A stretch of 64,000 nucleotides of DNA from Pseudomonadota bacterium (GCA_018242505.1 JAFEBU010000017.1:62001-126000), one strand, 5' to 3'; positions 8,794-17,364 are shown, counted from the first letter of the stretch. Translations and numbers: made by a program. The notes: generated by a model not told the origin, from the letters alone.

Positions 8794-8893
8794 GCGAGCG
8801 CATCAGGCGATGCGCGGGTCGATCGGGAGTGCCGCATGAAGGTGCCAATTTGGACATGACGGAGCCTTCCGGCGGGACTAGCGTTCTTGCGCC

Positions 8894-9271
8894 ATGCCCT
8901 CATGCTCCTGGTCCATCGTGGCCGCGGACTCCAAGACTCATCATCTGGTCGTCGCCCAGGTGCCGGCCGGCGTGACGGACGACGCGATGGCGCTGATCGC
9001 GTCGCTGGTCGAGCGGCTGGCGCCCGTCGGTACCTACGCGCTCACCACGCAGACGGAAACCCGATCGACGTCGGTGTTCTGCGCCTTTGCGCTGGCGACC
9101 GACGCCGACAGCCTGATCGAGGCCATGAACGCGCAGGAAGACAACCTGCATCTCGGCTGGGCGAGCGAGCATCACTGCACGCTCGACAAGAGCACGGTCG
9201 AAGCCATCGTCGATGCCGTGCGCGTTGAGTTCTCATCGACTGCAAATCCGCCGGCCCTGCCTTCGACCTGA
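8894..9271 (+). CDS. Hypothetical protein (125 aa)
   Basis: The frame begins MPSCSWSIVAADSKTHHL and has an alternating beta/alpha pattern: LVVAQVPAGVTDDAMALIASLVERL, YALTTQTETRSTSVFCAFAL, DADSLIEAMNAQE. This suggests a small ferredoxin-like fold. No motif or family is recognised and no strong ribosome binding site is visible. It stands alone between a binding-protein gene and the psiF-type gene. Confidence 0.5.
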   Translation: MPSCSWSIVAADSKTHHLVVAQVPAGVTDDAMALIASLVERLAPVGTYALTTQTETRSTSVFCAFALATDADSLIEAMNAQEDNLHLGWASEHHCTLDKSTVEAIVDAVRVEFSSTANPPALPST

Positions 9272-9317
9272 TCGCCTGCTGTGCTAGCGTCGATCTCCCA
9301 CTCATGGAGGTTACGGG

Positions 9318-9620
9318 ATGAAGCTCGTTCACAAGGTTCTCGCTCCCGCGTCGCTTCTCGTTTGCGTCGCCGTCGCATACGGTGCGTTTGCCCAGACCGG
9401 CACGACAACCGGCACGACCGGCGCGACGACCGCCCCCGCGACCTGCAAGGCGCAAGCCACCGGCAAGAAGCTCGCGGGAGCCGCACTGACGAGCTTCATG
9501 ACCAAGTGCGAGAAGGATGCCACCGCGGCGTGCGACAAGACGGCGGCCGACAAGAAGCTCGCCGGCGCCGCCAAGACCTCGTTCACCAAGAAGTGCGTGA
9601 GCGACGCGACCGGTAGCTGA
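9318..9620 (+). CDS. PsiF-repeat secreted protein
   Basis: After a signal peptide ending AYGAFAQ and a short Thr-rich linker, the protein carries two PsiF repeats: CKAQATGKKLAGAALTSFM..C and CDKTAADKKLAGAAKTSF..KC. Each has the conserved Cys pair and KKLAGAA core (PF07769). E. coli PsiF is induced by phosphate starvation, but its biochemical role is unknown. The gene has GGAGG before the ATG and is followed by RNA copy C on the opposite strand. Confidence 0.85.
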   Translation: MKLVHKVLAPASLLVCVAVAYGAFAQTGTTTGTTGATTAPATCKAQATGKKLAGAALTSFMTKCEKDATAACDKTAADKKLAGAAKTSFTKKCVSDATGS

Positions 9621-9655
9621 AACCGGCAGCTAACCGCGCCATCCCCTCCCCCGAC

Positions 9656-9830
9656 AAAAAGACCCCGCCGTTTCAGCAACGGCGGGGGATGTCTCTCTTG
9701 CGAAAAGGGGAGAACTAACGAAGAGAAGAACACGATTGCCAGCAACCCTAATGGCTCGGTTGCCGCACGTGCATCCTGTGCGCTCGCTACCCGGCAGGCC
9801 AGTGACCATTGATCCGCGGGCTGTGTCCAA
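9656..9830 (-). ncRNA. Structured intergenic RNA candidate, copy C
   Basis: This third, more diverged copy lies on the minus strand between psiF and a PAP2 gene. It keeps the box GGTCACTGGCC, then GCACGTGCGGCAACC. Its middle hairpin has GCAACC/GGTTGC arms (9742-9763), with new base pairs compared with copies A and B. TCGCAAGAGAGACAT follows, and then the terminator with CCCGCCG/CGGCGGG arms (9661-9688) and five U (9656-9660). The 5' hairpin is poorly conserved. It ends facing the psiF stop codon, so again no downstream gene is served. Confidence 0.55.
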
Positions 9831-9905
9831 GTGTGTCGATTGTATTTGATCCGCCACCATCGGGCAGCCAACGCGAAGGAAGCACGCGATCACACCAGTC
9901 GCTGC

Positions 9906-11207
9906 TTACCCCGCGGCACTTGCCCGGTTGAGGGGCATTGTCATTCTTTGCGCTTCGCTCCGAACGATCAGCCAGGCGGATAGCAGCAAGGTTACGAGGA
10001 CAAGGAAAGTTGCGATCGACGGGATGCCCCTCAGCCACGCCATGCCGTAGCGGATGAGGAGCAGCCATCCTACCGTCATCGCTGCGCCACCTATGGAAGC
10101 GCCGACCTGCATCCTGTTATCTCCATTGCGCTCGAACAGGCTCATGCCGGCATGAATCGAGAGGGCAAATGGAACCGCGACGACGAGATCGATCAAATAG
10201 TGCTCACGCAGGCCGAGCGTCGCGATAACTGTCCCGACTGTGTAAACGATCGCAAAGATGCGTGCTCGCAGGCCCATCGTGACGGCATCGAGCGCAATCA
10301 GGAATGCCCACGTCGCGTGAAGGGAGGGCATTGCGTTGCGCGGCAACCCGTCAAACCCGCTGCGCAAGACTAACGCCACTTGCGCGGGATCCGGCAGCGA
10401 GCCGGTTCCTTTATATGCCTCATAGAAGGCAACGTTGGGTCCGACGCCTGGCAGCCAGTAGTACAACGCGTAGCCAGCCAGCGTTGCGACGACCCATCTA
10501 CCCAACAGCCGGCCGGCGTCGTCGCTGTCTGCTCGCCAGCGGGCCAAGACGAAGGCGCAAAAAACCAGCAGAAAGCCGATGTAAACGATGAAACAGGCAT
10601 CCAGCGCCCAGCTCTGCGATGCACAGAAGCGTGCGACCGCAGAAGCAACCGGGATCGGAAGCAGCCCATCGAACGCGTAGAAATAATTGTCGTAAGTGCT
10701 GGTGGCGGTCCACTCGGTGAACCAAAGACCAGCCCTCGTCAGGGGAATGGCGGCGGGCAAGGCAATGATGACGAGCATCCGGTTGAACGCACCAAGCCTC
10801 TCGAGGCCTTTCGCCGCCGCGATCTTGCAACAGGAAGCGAGTATCGCAACGAACCATACCCCAATCGCACCGAACACCCAGACGCTACGGGAACCATCGT
10901 CGGACACTGCGAATAGAGCTATCAAGACAGCGGTGAAGAGCGCCCCGAGCAACAACGACACACCAATTTCGCCACGGCGAAGGGCAAGCGGCGAGATCGC
11001 CAGCGCTGTACTGGCGAAGATCACTGATTCGACGGAATCTGACAGAAGGGTCGATAGGCGCCATTCCGGAATTGCCACCGCAAGTGCCGAAATAATGGCA
11101 ACTCCGAGCGGTATCAGGCCAACCAATATCCGTTGCAAACCATTCATGCCGCATACGCTACGTTTATTCATTGAATGCAATATGTGTGAAGAACGCTTTG
11201 GTTGCAA
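9906..11207 (-). CDS. PAP2-superfamily membrane phosphatase/transferase
   Basis: The 433-residue protein has about 10-12 hydrophobic helices and, near the C-terminus, PAP2 motifs: GLPRNAMPSLHATWAF (motif 2, catalytic His) and LREHYLIDLVVAVPFA (motif 3, RxxxHxxxD). The spacing and the preceding GPNVAFYEAY match the inositol-phosphotransferase-like PAP2_3 branch, so it may move a phospho-alcohol head group between lipids; that is inference. Starts at 11171 and 11147 are also possible. Its base composition is somewhat less GC-rich than its neighbours. It stands alone. Confidence 0.82.
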   Translation of the reverse strand: MQPKRSSHILHSMNKRSVCGMNGLQRILVGLIPLGVAIISALAVAIPEWRLSTLLSDSVESVIFASTALAISPLALRRGEIGVSLLLGALFTAVLIALFAVSDDGSRSVWVFGAIGVWFVAILASCCKIAAAKGLERLGAFNRMLVIIALPAAIPLTRAGLWFTEWTATSTYDNYFYAFDGLLPIPVASAVARFCASQSWALDACFIVYIGFLLVFCAFVLARWRADSDDAGRLLGRWVVATLAGYALYYWLPGVGPNVAFYEAYKGTGSLPDPAQVALVLRSGFDGLPRNAMPSLHATWAFLIALDAVTMGLRARIFAIVYTVGTVIATLGLREHYLIDLVVAVPFALSIHAGMSLFERNGDNRMQVGASIGGAAMTVGWLLLIRYGMAWLRGIPSIATFLVLVTLLLSAWLIVRSEAQRMTMPLNRASAAG

Positions 11208-11436
11208 TTCTGTAGTTGTTCTGCGGCTGCTCCTACACGCGAATATTGCAGGACGATCGACGTAATCGGCGTCCGCGCCCGGGACGCGGTGGCCCCTTAC
11301 TCAGCCGAAAGATTGTGTTCGAGGCGATGCGCCTGTCGCCCGCGGACGACGGCGTTTGACCGTGGCGTTCCTCCCGTCCCATGGTGCGCATCGACGGGCA
11401 CGCTGTTGCAACACGAAGCCGATCGAGGAGGACGAT

Positions 11437-11868
11437 GTGCTGTCTGGCGGGATCGCGATCGCGGCGACCGGCATGTTCGCGGGGTTCGCCCTGCATACGG
11501 CGCTCGCCGAGCATCCGGCGCGGCTGATGCTGCTCGCGCGGGCGCGGCTGCTGCAATGGCAGGAGTCGGCCGGCCGCACGCGGCATCTTGCCTGGCCGCT
11601 GGCGCTCGCGGGCTTTGCCTGCGGGATGCGCGCGTGGGCGCAATCGGGCGACCTGCTGTGGCTCGCCGGTGCGCTCCTGATCGGCGCGACCCTGCCCCTG
11701 TCGCTGATCCTGATCCGGCCGACCGACCAGCGACTCAGCGCTCTCGATCCGCGCGAGGCCGGCCCCACCAGCAACGCCCTGATCGCGCGCTGGGGCCGCC
11801 GCCATGCCGTCCGCACCGCGCTCGGCGTCGCCGCCGAAGCCATGCTGGCACTGGCGACGGCTCAGTGA
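11437..11868 (+). CDS. DUF1772 (anthrone oxygenase-like) membrane protein
   Basis: This four-helix membrane protein of 143 residues has the DUF1772 pattern: GMFAGFALHTALAEHPARL at the start, a Trp-rich second helix, an IRPTDQRLSAL loop, and WGRRHAVRTALG near the end. Homologues include fungal anthrone oxygenases, but most bacterial members are uncharacterised. GTG 11437 was chosen because GAGGAGGA lies five bases upstream; the ATG at 11356 would add 27 residues of unlikely sequence. Confidence 0.72.
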   Translation: MLSGGIAIAATGMFAGFALHTALAEHPARLMLLARARLLQWQESAGRTRHLAWPLALAGFACGMRAWAQSGDLLWLAGALLIGATLPLSLILIRPTDQRLSALDPREAGPTSNALIARWGRRHAVRTALGVAAEAMLALATAQ

Positions 11869-11969
11869 ACGTGCGGCGAGTCGGGCCTTGTCGGCTTGGC
11901 TGGATGGCGTGTGTCGACCTCGATGGCCGGCACGCATGCGGCGGCGTTGGTCCGAGGTGCCTCGAGAGG

Positions 11970-12125
11970 ATGCAGGTGAGCGCCCGGACCGCCCTGGACA
12001 CGGCCTGGAACGACCGCGTCTGGAGCAAGGTCATCGCGACCGCGATCGCGGCCGCGCTGGCCGCACTCCTGGAAACCCTTGCCGGCCACATGAACGCGCC
12101 GGAGACGCTCCGCGGGAACTCCTGA
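11970..12125 (+). CDS. Possible small membrane protein (51 aa)
   Basis: The frame has one Ala/Leu-rich hydrophobic stretch (VIATAIAAALAALLETLAG) and a polar tail. Its ribosome binding site is weak (GAGAGG directly against the ATG), and it may be chance reading in GC-rich DNA. Confidence 0.25.
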   Translation: MQVSARTALDTAWNDRVWSKVIATAIAAALAALLETLAGHMNAPETLRGNS

Positions 12126-12139
12126 GGCTGACCGAGCGC

Positions 12140-12382
12140 ATGGCGAGCGCGGGCGCCGTTTTCCGGATCGAGCGCCGCGGGGCCGGCTACTCCGCATGCT
12201 GGATCTCGCAGGTCGCGATCTTCCCCTGCGCCGGCAACCGCGACGAGGCTTCCGAGCGCGCGCTGGCCCAAGCCTTCGCCAAGGGCGGCTGGCAGAAGGT
12301 GACGCGCCTCTATCGCGATCGGGAAATCCCCGAGGAGCGCTGCTGGCTGAGCGGCCGCGGCTGGTGCCTCGTCTGCGACTGA
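12140..12382 (+). CDS. Hypothetical protein (80 aa)
   Basis: The frame reads MASAGAVFRIERRG and continues YSACWISQVAIFPC, DEASERALAQAFAKGGWQKV, TRLYRDREIPEERCWLSG and WCLVCD. The sequence is balanced, with three Cys-containing segments and a helix, and looks like a real small soluble protein. No family is recognised. It converges with the channel gene on the other strand. Confidence 0.45.
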   Translation: MASAGAVFRIERRGAGYSACWISQVAIFPCAGNRDEASERALAQAFAKGGWQKVTRLYRDREIPEERCWLSGRGWCLVCD

Positions 12383-12411
12383 TGCGGGCGTGCTCGCCGC
12401 ACGCTGCGGCC

Positions 12412-13029
12412 CTACGACTCGTCGGCCGGCTGGGCGCGGGCGGCGCGTTCGGAGCGGCGGTCAGGCACGATCCACATCAGCGCCACCAGAACGTAGAGCG
12501 CGCAGGCGATCCACGGCTGCAGCCACAGCGCGGCGGCGACGGCGGCGAGATAGAGGACCGGCGAGAGCTTGCCCTTGAGGTCGGCGCCAAGCTCGCGGCG
12601 CAGGGCCGAGTCCCTAGGCTCGGTCGCCAGGATCGCGCGCTGCAGGATCGCATAGGCGATCGCGGCCATGAACAGGATCGCGCCATAGGCCGCCGTCGGC
12701 ACCGGAGCAAATTCGTTCTCGCCCATCCAGCCGGTGACGAAGGGAATGAGCGACAGCCAGAACAGCAGGTGCAGGTTGGCCCACAGCACCGCCCCGTCGA
12801 CATGCCGCGCCGCGGCCAGCAGGTGATGGTGGTTGTTCCAGTGGATGCCGACATAGACGAAGGAGAGCAGGTAGGAGAGCAGCACCGGCAGGATCGGCAG
12901 CAGCGCGCCCCACTCGGCGGCGTGCGGCACCTTGAGCTCGAGCACCATGATCGTGATCACGATCGCGAGCACGCCGTCGCTGAACGCTTCCAGCCGGCCT
13001 TTCTTCAGGATGGGTTCGGGTCTTGCCAT
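12412..13029 (-). CDS. TMEM175/DUF1211-family potassium channel
   Basis: The 205-residue protein shows the TMEM175 hallmark RLEAFSDGVLAIVITIMVLEL (the RxxxFSD motif) in helix 1 and five further hydrophobic helices, including WNNHHHLL between helices 2 and 3. Bacterial TMEM175 proteins are tetrameric K+-selective channels without a classical selectivity filter. The length is typical of the family. It lies downstream of the aquaporin gene on the same strand, separated by a hairpin-rich gap, so it is probably transcribed separately. Confidence 0.88.
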   Translation of the reverse strand: MARPEPILKKGRLEAFSDGVLAIVITIMVLELKVPHAAEWGALLPILPVLLSYLLSFVYVGIHWNNHHHLLAAARHVDGAVLWANLHLLFWLSLIPFVTGWMGENEFAPVPTAAYGAILFMAAIAYAILQRAILATEPRDSALRRELGADLKGKLSPVLYLAAVAAALWLQPWIACALYVLVALMWIVPDRRSERAARAQPADES

Positions 13030-13164
13030 GACGGCATCGTAGGCGAAGCCGCCCCCGCCGACAAAAAGACTCCGCTACGCCACCGCAGGCGCACGAGCTT
13101 TCGCATCGAGCCCGACCGGCGCGACGATCGCCTGACACGTCCGACAGCGGATCCGAGACCAGGC

Positions 13165-13196
13165 CCGCAAGCCGGCCAGGAGGGACCGGCTTGCGG
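13165..13196 (-). terminator. Strong hairpin after aqpZ with an anti-Shine-Dalgarno-like loop
   Basis: Ten bases past the aqpZ stop on the minus strand, perfect 11-bp arms (CCGCAAGCCGG/CCGGCTTGCGG) enclose the loop TCCCTCCTGG, which contains CCUCC complementary to a ribosome binding site. About 100 bases further on, at 13060-13070, is a U run (GTCTTTTTG). This is a 3' UTR structure: either part of the terminator region or a small RNA released from the aqpZ transcript. Confidence 0.5.
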
Positions 13197-13205
13197 TGTC
13201 CACAG

Positions 13206-13940
13206 TCAGCTTCCTGCCGCGGCAGTCGCCGTCGGGCCGCGCGCTTCGGCGGTTTCGGCGACCAGCTTGTAGGCGAGGCCGGCGAGGACCGCGCCCACGA
13301 TCGGCGCCAGCCAGAACAGCCAAAGCTGGCCGATCGCATCGGCGCCCACGAACAGTGCCGGCGCGGTGCTGCGCGCGGGATTCACCGAGGTGTTGGTGAC
13401 GGGGATCGAGACGAGATGGATCAACGTCAGCGCCAACCCGATGGCAAGCGGCGCCGCGGCGGCCGGCGCGCGCCTGTCGGTGGCGCCCAGGATCACGGTG
13501 ACGAAGCCGAAGGTCATCACGACCTCGCACACCAGCCCCGCGGCGAGGCTGTACTTGCCGGGCGAACGGTCGCCGTAGCCGTTGGTCGCGAAGCTGCCGA
13601 TCTCGGCGCCCGCCTTGCCGGTCGCGATCACGTAGAGGATCGCCGCCCCGGCGATGCCGCCCAGCACCTGGGCGATGATGTAAGGGATGACATCGCGCGC
13701 CGGCAGCCGGCCGCCGACGGCGAGACCCACCGTGACCGCAGGATTGAAGTGCCCGCCCGAGACCGGGCCCAAGGCCCCCACCATGGTGAGCACGGTGAGG
13801 CCAAAGGCGAAGGCGACACCGGCGAAGCCGATGCCGAGTTGCGGGAAGGCGGCCGCCAACACGGCGGCGCCGCAGCCGCCCAGCACCAGCCAGGCTGTTC
13901 CGATGAATTCCGCGTAGAGCCGTTTGCTCAAGGGCATCAT
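13206..13940 (-). CDS. aqpZ: Aquaporin Z
   Basis: The protein of about 244 residues has six hydrophobic helices and both half-helix pore motifs, GGHFNPAVT in the first half and NTSVNPARS in the second. Other AqpZ features are [14 protein letters not shown] in helix 1 and [14 protein letters not shown] in the last helix. It conducts water across the inner membrane. The start at 13940 follows GGGAGAG; longer readings to 14075 lack coding character. It is preceded by about 130 bases without a gene. Confidence 0.93.
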   Translation of the reverse strand: MMPLSKRLYAEFIGTAWLVLGGCGAAVLAAAFPQLGIGFAGVAFAFGLTVLTMVGALGPVSGGHFNPAVTVGLAVGGRLPARDVIPYIIAQVLGGIAGAAILYVIATGKAGAEIGSFATNGYGDRSPGKYSLAAGLVCEVVMTFGFVTVILGATDRRAPAAAAPLAIGLALTLIHLVSIPVTNTSVNPARSTAPALFVGADAIGQLWLFWLAPIVGAVLAGLAYKLVAETAEARGPTATAAAGS

Positions 13941-14075
13941 GATCGCTCTCCCCCGATTTGCGTCCGATCGAAGTAGACAGTCGTTACCGTGGGAAGAACA
14001 ACCGGAGAATGAGAAAGAAGCCACTTGACGAACGGCGCGTGCATCGGGCCGCGATGGCGCACGAGGCTGGCACAC

Positions 14076-14267
14076 TTACAGGGTGGCGGCGATCAAGGTC
14101 CCATTCTTCCGGCCCTCTAGTCTTCCGGCAACACCCCCCAAGTCTTCCGGCAGCAGCCCCTCGAGCTCATGACCGCCGCGCCCGGCGAAGCCGAGGCCGG
14201 TCCCGGCCACCAGGTCGGTGACGACGCGCGACACCGGCACCTCACCCGGCCGAGCCTCGGCCATGAT
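14076..14267 (-). pseudogene. Remnant of a class III adenylate cyclase C-terminus
   Basis: Reading the minus strand gives EARPGEVPVSRVVTDLVAG, then TGLGFAGRGGHELEGL. That matches the tail of cyclase-domain proteins (GEVLVS...VKDLVAGSG...FxDRGxHELKG). No start or catalytic part is present. After the conserved GLP the segment CTGCCGGAAGACT is repeated in tandem about 23 bases apart, destroying the normal ending. It is therefore a decayed fragment with a local duplication. Confidence 0.5.
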
Positions 14268-14367
14268 GCAGGCGCTGGCTGCCGGAGGTGCGTCACGCTC
14301 GCGCCGGCAGGAACTCGCCATGTTCCTGTTCGTTGCATCCGCGTCTCCACTCGGAAAGGAGCGGCTC

Positions 14368-14751
14368 ATGTCATCCAGGATCCTCGCCATCGCGACGCTC
14401 GCCACCAGCCTGGCCGCGATGCCCATGCTCGCCTCGGCACAGACCGCCACAACCACGACGGGCACCATGACCACCCCCATGCCCCAGACCACCGGTACGA
14501 GGGGCATGCCGAGCACGACCACCCCGGGCGCCATGCCGCCGGGCACCATGTCGTCAGGCACCATGCCATCGGGCACCATGCCATCGGGCACCATGCCATC
14601 GGGCACCATGCCGTCGGGCGCCATGCCGTCGGGGGGAATGAACGAGGCCAACTTCAACGCCCGCAACTATCGCACCGGCGCCGATTGCCTGAACGCCGCC
14701 ACCGCGGCCCATGTCGCGCTCAGCGCCTGCGACGGTCTCCGCAAGCGCTGA
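14368..14751 (+). CDS. Secreted protein with GTMPS pentapeptide repeats
   Basis: A signal peptide (SRILAIATLATSLAAMPMLASAQ) is followed by a Thr/Pro/Met-rich low-complexity region. This contains seven 15-bp repeats encoding GTMPS-like pentapeptides, then a short C-terminal domain with two Cys (ADCLNAATAAHVALSACDGL). GGAAAGGAGCGG precedes the ATG. Proteins of this kind are common small periplasmic or surface proteins of unknown function in rhizobia. The Met-rich repeat could bind copper, but that is speculative. Confidence 0.75.
   Translation: MSSRILAIATLATSLAAMPMLASAQTATTTTGTMTTPMPQTTGTRGMPSTTTPGAMPPGTMSSGTMPSGTMPSGTMPSGTMPSGAMPSGGMNEANFNARNYRTGADCLNAATAAHVALSACDGLRKR
14526..14630 (+). repeat. 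15-bp tandem repeat, seven units, in a secreted protein gene
   Basis: Seven contiguous units of GGGCACCATGCCATC with few substitutions; three are identical. They are in frame within the secreted-protein gene. Confidence 0.9.
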
Positions 14752-14762
14752 CGCCCGCCGCT

Positions 14763-15425
14763 TCAGCGCAGTTCGCCGACCTGCTCTGCAAGGGGGCCGG
14801 GCCAGTGGCGCTCGGCCGCGTCGGCCAGGTTTTGCTCGTGGCGGCGCAGGAAGACCAGGCCGGCCAGGAATGCGGCCAGCGCCGTTACAGTGGTCACCGC
14901 CCCGATCGGTCCGGACAGGCGCTCGAATTCGTTGCCGGCGGCGTCGGCGGCGAGACCGATGACGGTTGCCCAGGTCGCGCAGCCACAGGCGTTGAACACC
15001 AGGAAGCGCCGCCACGGCATGCGGTTCATGCCGGCAAGGAAGGCGCCGACCGCCCGCAGCAGCACCACGAAGCGGGCAAAGAACACGACCTTGCCGCCGT
15101 GTCGCCAGAACAGGTACTGCCCGAGCTTGATCCGCCGCTCCGTGAGATGAACGTAGCGGCCGTAGCGCAGCGCCAGGCGCAAACCGATCCCGCGGCCGAT
15201 CCAGAAGCCTGTGTTGTCACCAACGATGGCGCCGAGAATGGCCGCCAGGATGACGAGGCCGATGCTGAGCTTGCCGGTCGAGCCGGCATAGATCGCCGCC
15301 GCAACCAAGGTCGTCTCGCCGGGCAGCGGCAGGCCGATGCCTTCGACCGCGACCATGACGGCCACGATCGCATAACCATAGAGGTGGAGCAGGTGCAGGA
15401 GATCGGCAGACGTCAGCCAGGGCAT
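14763..15425 (-). CDS. DedA-family membrane protein
   Basis: The 220-residue protein has the DedA (SNARE-associated, VTT) layout: GIGLPLPGETTLVAAAIYAG early, DNTGFWIGRGIG in the second segment, and FARFVVLLRAVGAFLAGMNRM with the conserved F/GRFxPxxR-like region, then a final TM segment. DedA proteins are inner-membrane lipid-flipping or transport proteins needed for envelope homeostasis. The length is normal. It converges with the secreted-protein gene. Confidence 0.88.
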   Translation of the reverse strand: MPWLTSADLLHLLHLYGYAIVAVMVAVEGIGLPLPGETTLVAAAIYAGSTGKLSIGLVILAAILGAIVGDNTGFWIGRGIGLRLALRYGRYVHLTERRIKLGQYLFWRHGGKVVFFARFVVLLRAVGAFLAGMNRMPWRRFLVFNACGCATWATVIGLAADAAGNEFERLSGPIGAVTTVTALAAFLAGLVFLRRHEQNLADAAERHWPGPLAEQVGELR

Positions 15426-15455
15426 GCTTCTTCTTTCCGCTCTCCCGGAGCACGG

Positions 15456-15494
15456 CCACGAACCGTACGCCCACGAACCGTACGCCCACGAATG
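15456..15494. repeat. 15-bp direct repeat, 2.5 units
   Basis: CCACGAACCGTACGC occurs twice in perfect tandem, followed by a partial third copy, in the gap upstream of dedA. Confidence 0.8.
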
Positions 15495-15522
15495 AAAAGG
15501 CGCGCCAAGCGGCGCGCCTTTC
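15495..15522 (-). terminator. Intrinsic terminator downstream of a small membrane protein gene
   Basis: Perfect 10-bp arms AAGGCGCGCC/GGCGCGCCTT enclose a four-base loop; on the minus strand the stem ends in TTTTCATT. It lies about 80 bases past the stop of the 43-residue protein gene and upstream of dedA, so it should separate the two. Confidence 0.7.
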
Positions 15523-15602
15523 CACTTTCGGGGGAATATGGTCCCGGCATCGTCGCGGTGTGCCCAAAATTTGCACCCGCAGCGGCACCGAGGCCGTTGT
15601 CT

Positions 15603-15734
15603 TTATAGATTGTAAGGCAAGTGACCCGGAAGCCACAGGAAGTTCAGGAGAATGAACTGGAGCAACAGGAACGCCCCGCTCAGGAGGGTCGTCGGACGCC
15701 ACTCGATATAGAGCGGCTTTGTCTTTGAAATCAT
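15603..15734 (-). CDS. Small membrane protein (43 aa)
   Basis: The sequence MISKTKPLYIEWRPTTLL leads into one hydrophobic helix (SGAFLLLQFILLNFLWLPG) and a short tail. GAGG and AAGG elements lie upstream of the ATG, and a clean terminator follows, so it looks like a complete monocistronic unit. The function is unknown. The local sequence is richer in A+T than its surroundings. Confidence 0.5.
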   Translation of the reverse strand: MISKTKPLYIEWRPTTLLSGAFLLLQFILLNFLWLPGHLPYNL

Positions 15735-15883
15735 GACCTTAAGCCTCTTCCAATATTGTGGAAACGGCAGCTTCAATGCAGACACTTTGAGGCCCCGGGC
15801 CGTCGCGGTCAAGGGCAAAGACCACAGAAAGGTCACACGGCGTCACAGCGTGCTACAAAAGACACAGTCGGGAGAGGGCGGCC

Positions 15884-17242
15884 ATGGAAACGGATGCCAG
15901 AAGACCGCGGGTGGTCATCGTCGGGGCGGGCTTTGGCGGGCTTGCCGCGGCCCGCGGGCTGACAGGCCGCGGCGCCGATATCCTGTTGATCGACCGCACG
16001 AATCACCACCTTTTCCAGCCGCTGCTCTACCAGGTGGCGACCGCGGCGCTGGCCGAATCGGACATCGCGAGCCCGATCCGCGCCATCCTGCGCCGCCAGG
16101 CCGATACGACGATCCTGATGGGCGAGGTCGTGGGCGTCGACTCCGCCCGCCGGATAGTCGTGGTCCAGGACATCGGCGAGTTTCCCTACGATTACCTGAT
16201 CCTCGCCACAGGGGCGGCCTACAGCTGGTTCGGCCATGACGACTGGGCAGCGCATGCGACGGTGCTCAAGAGCCTCGACGATGCGGCCGAGGTCCGTTAC
16301 CGGCTGCTCAGCGCCTTCGAGCGGGCGGAGCGCTGCAGCGATCCCGACGAGATCCGCCGGCTCATGACCTTCGTCGTCGTGGGCGGCGGGCCGACCGGCG
16401 TCGAGCTCGCGGGCTCGATCGCCGAACTCGCCCGCTCGACCCTGGTACGCGACTTCCGCCGCATCGAGCCGCGCCAGGCCCGCATCGTGCTGGCCGAGGC
16501 AGGACCGCGCCTGCTCGCCGCCTTCCCCCAACCGCTCTCGCACTACACCGTGCGCGCACTCGCCTCGCTCGGCGTCGAGGTCTGGCTGAAGGCCGCCGTG
16601 GAGGAGATCGATGCCGAGGGCGTCGTGATGGCGGGCCAGCGCATCGCCAGTTCCAGCGTCTTCTGGTGTGCCGGTACCGCGGCGCGACCCGCCGCAATCT
16701 GGCTCGGCGCCGACGCCGCCCGCAACGGCGCGGTCAAGGTGGCGCCGGATTGCTCCGTACCGGGTCACGACGATGTATTCGCGCTGGGCGATGTCGCGAG
16801 CCAGGACGGAAGCAATGGCCGGCCCCTGCCCGGCCTCGCCGCGGTGGCCGAGCAACATGGCAAGTATGTCGCCAGGGTGATCGCCAACCGGATTGCCGGC
16901 CGACCGCCGCCGCCGCCGTTCCGCTATCGCGACCTCGGCTCGCTCGCGATCATCGGCCGCTCGCGTGCGGTGGCGTGGCTCGGCCGCCTGCAGCTCACCG
17001 GCTTCCCGGCATGGCTCTTCTGGTTGCTGGTCCACCTCCTCCTGCTGGCGGGCTTCCGCAACCGGCTGGTGGTCTATGTGAACTGGTCGTGGGCCTGGTT
17101 CACCTACGGCCGCGGCGCGCGGCTGATCACCGACCCGGACACGATCGGCGACGAAGACGAAGACAAAGACGGAGACAAAAAAGAGGAAGAGCCGAAGGAT
17201 CGATCCTTGCCGGCGTCGAGATCCGCCATTGGGCCAAAGTGA
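15884..17242 (+). CDS. ndh: Type II NADH dehydrogenase (NDH-2-like)
   Basis: The 452-residue flavoprotein has the N-terminal FAD motif VVIVGAGFGGLAAARGL, NHHLFQPLLYQVATAAL (quinone-side signature of NDH-2), and a second dinucleotide motif FVVVGGGPTGVELAGSIAEL for NAD(P)H. DDVFALGDVA then contacts the flavin. A C-terminal hydrophobic hairpin (WLFWLLVHLLLLAGF) anchors it to the membrane, followed by an unusual acidic-lysine tail (DEDEDKDGDKKEEE). It would transfer electrons from NADH to quinone without proton pumping. The tail is longer than usual. It is monocistronic. Confidence 0.88.
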   Translation: METDARRPRVVIVGAGFGGLAAARGLTGRGADILLIDRTNHHLFQPLLYQVATAALAESDIASPIRAILRRQADTTILMGEVVGVDSARRIVVVQDIGEFPYDYLILATGAAYSWFGHDDWAAHATVLKSLDDAAEVRYRLLSAFERAERCSDPDEIRRLMTFVVVGGGPTGVELAGSIAELARSTLVRDFRRIEPRQARIVLAEAGPRLLAAFPQPLSHYTVRALASLGVEVWLKAAVEEIDAEGVVMAGQRIASSSVFWCAGTAARPAAIWLGADAARNGAVKVAPDCSVPGHDDVFALGDVASQDGSNGRPLPGLAAVAEQHGKYVARVIANRIAGRPPPPPFRYRDLGSLAIIGRSRAVAWLGRLQLTGFPAWLFWLLVHLLLLAGFRNRLVVYVNWSWAWFTYGRGARLITDPDTIGDEDEDKDGDKKEEEPKDRSLPASRSAIGPK

Positions 17243-17364
17243 TCGTTCGCCTCGTGGCAACGGCCTCCCGCCGATCCTGCTCCCACTTTTGTCGTGCAAT
17301 AGCGCCCACTTCGCCTACAAGGAGGACCTGTCATTGACCGACAGTTCCTCAACAAGAAGTAGCC

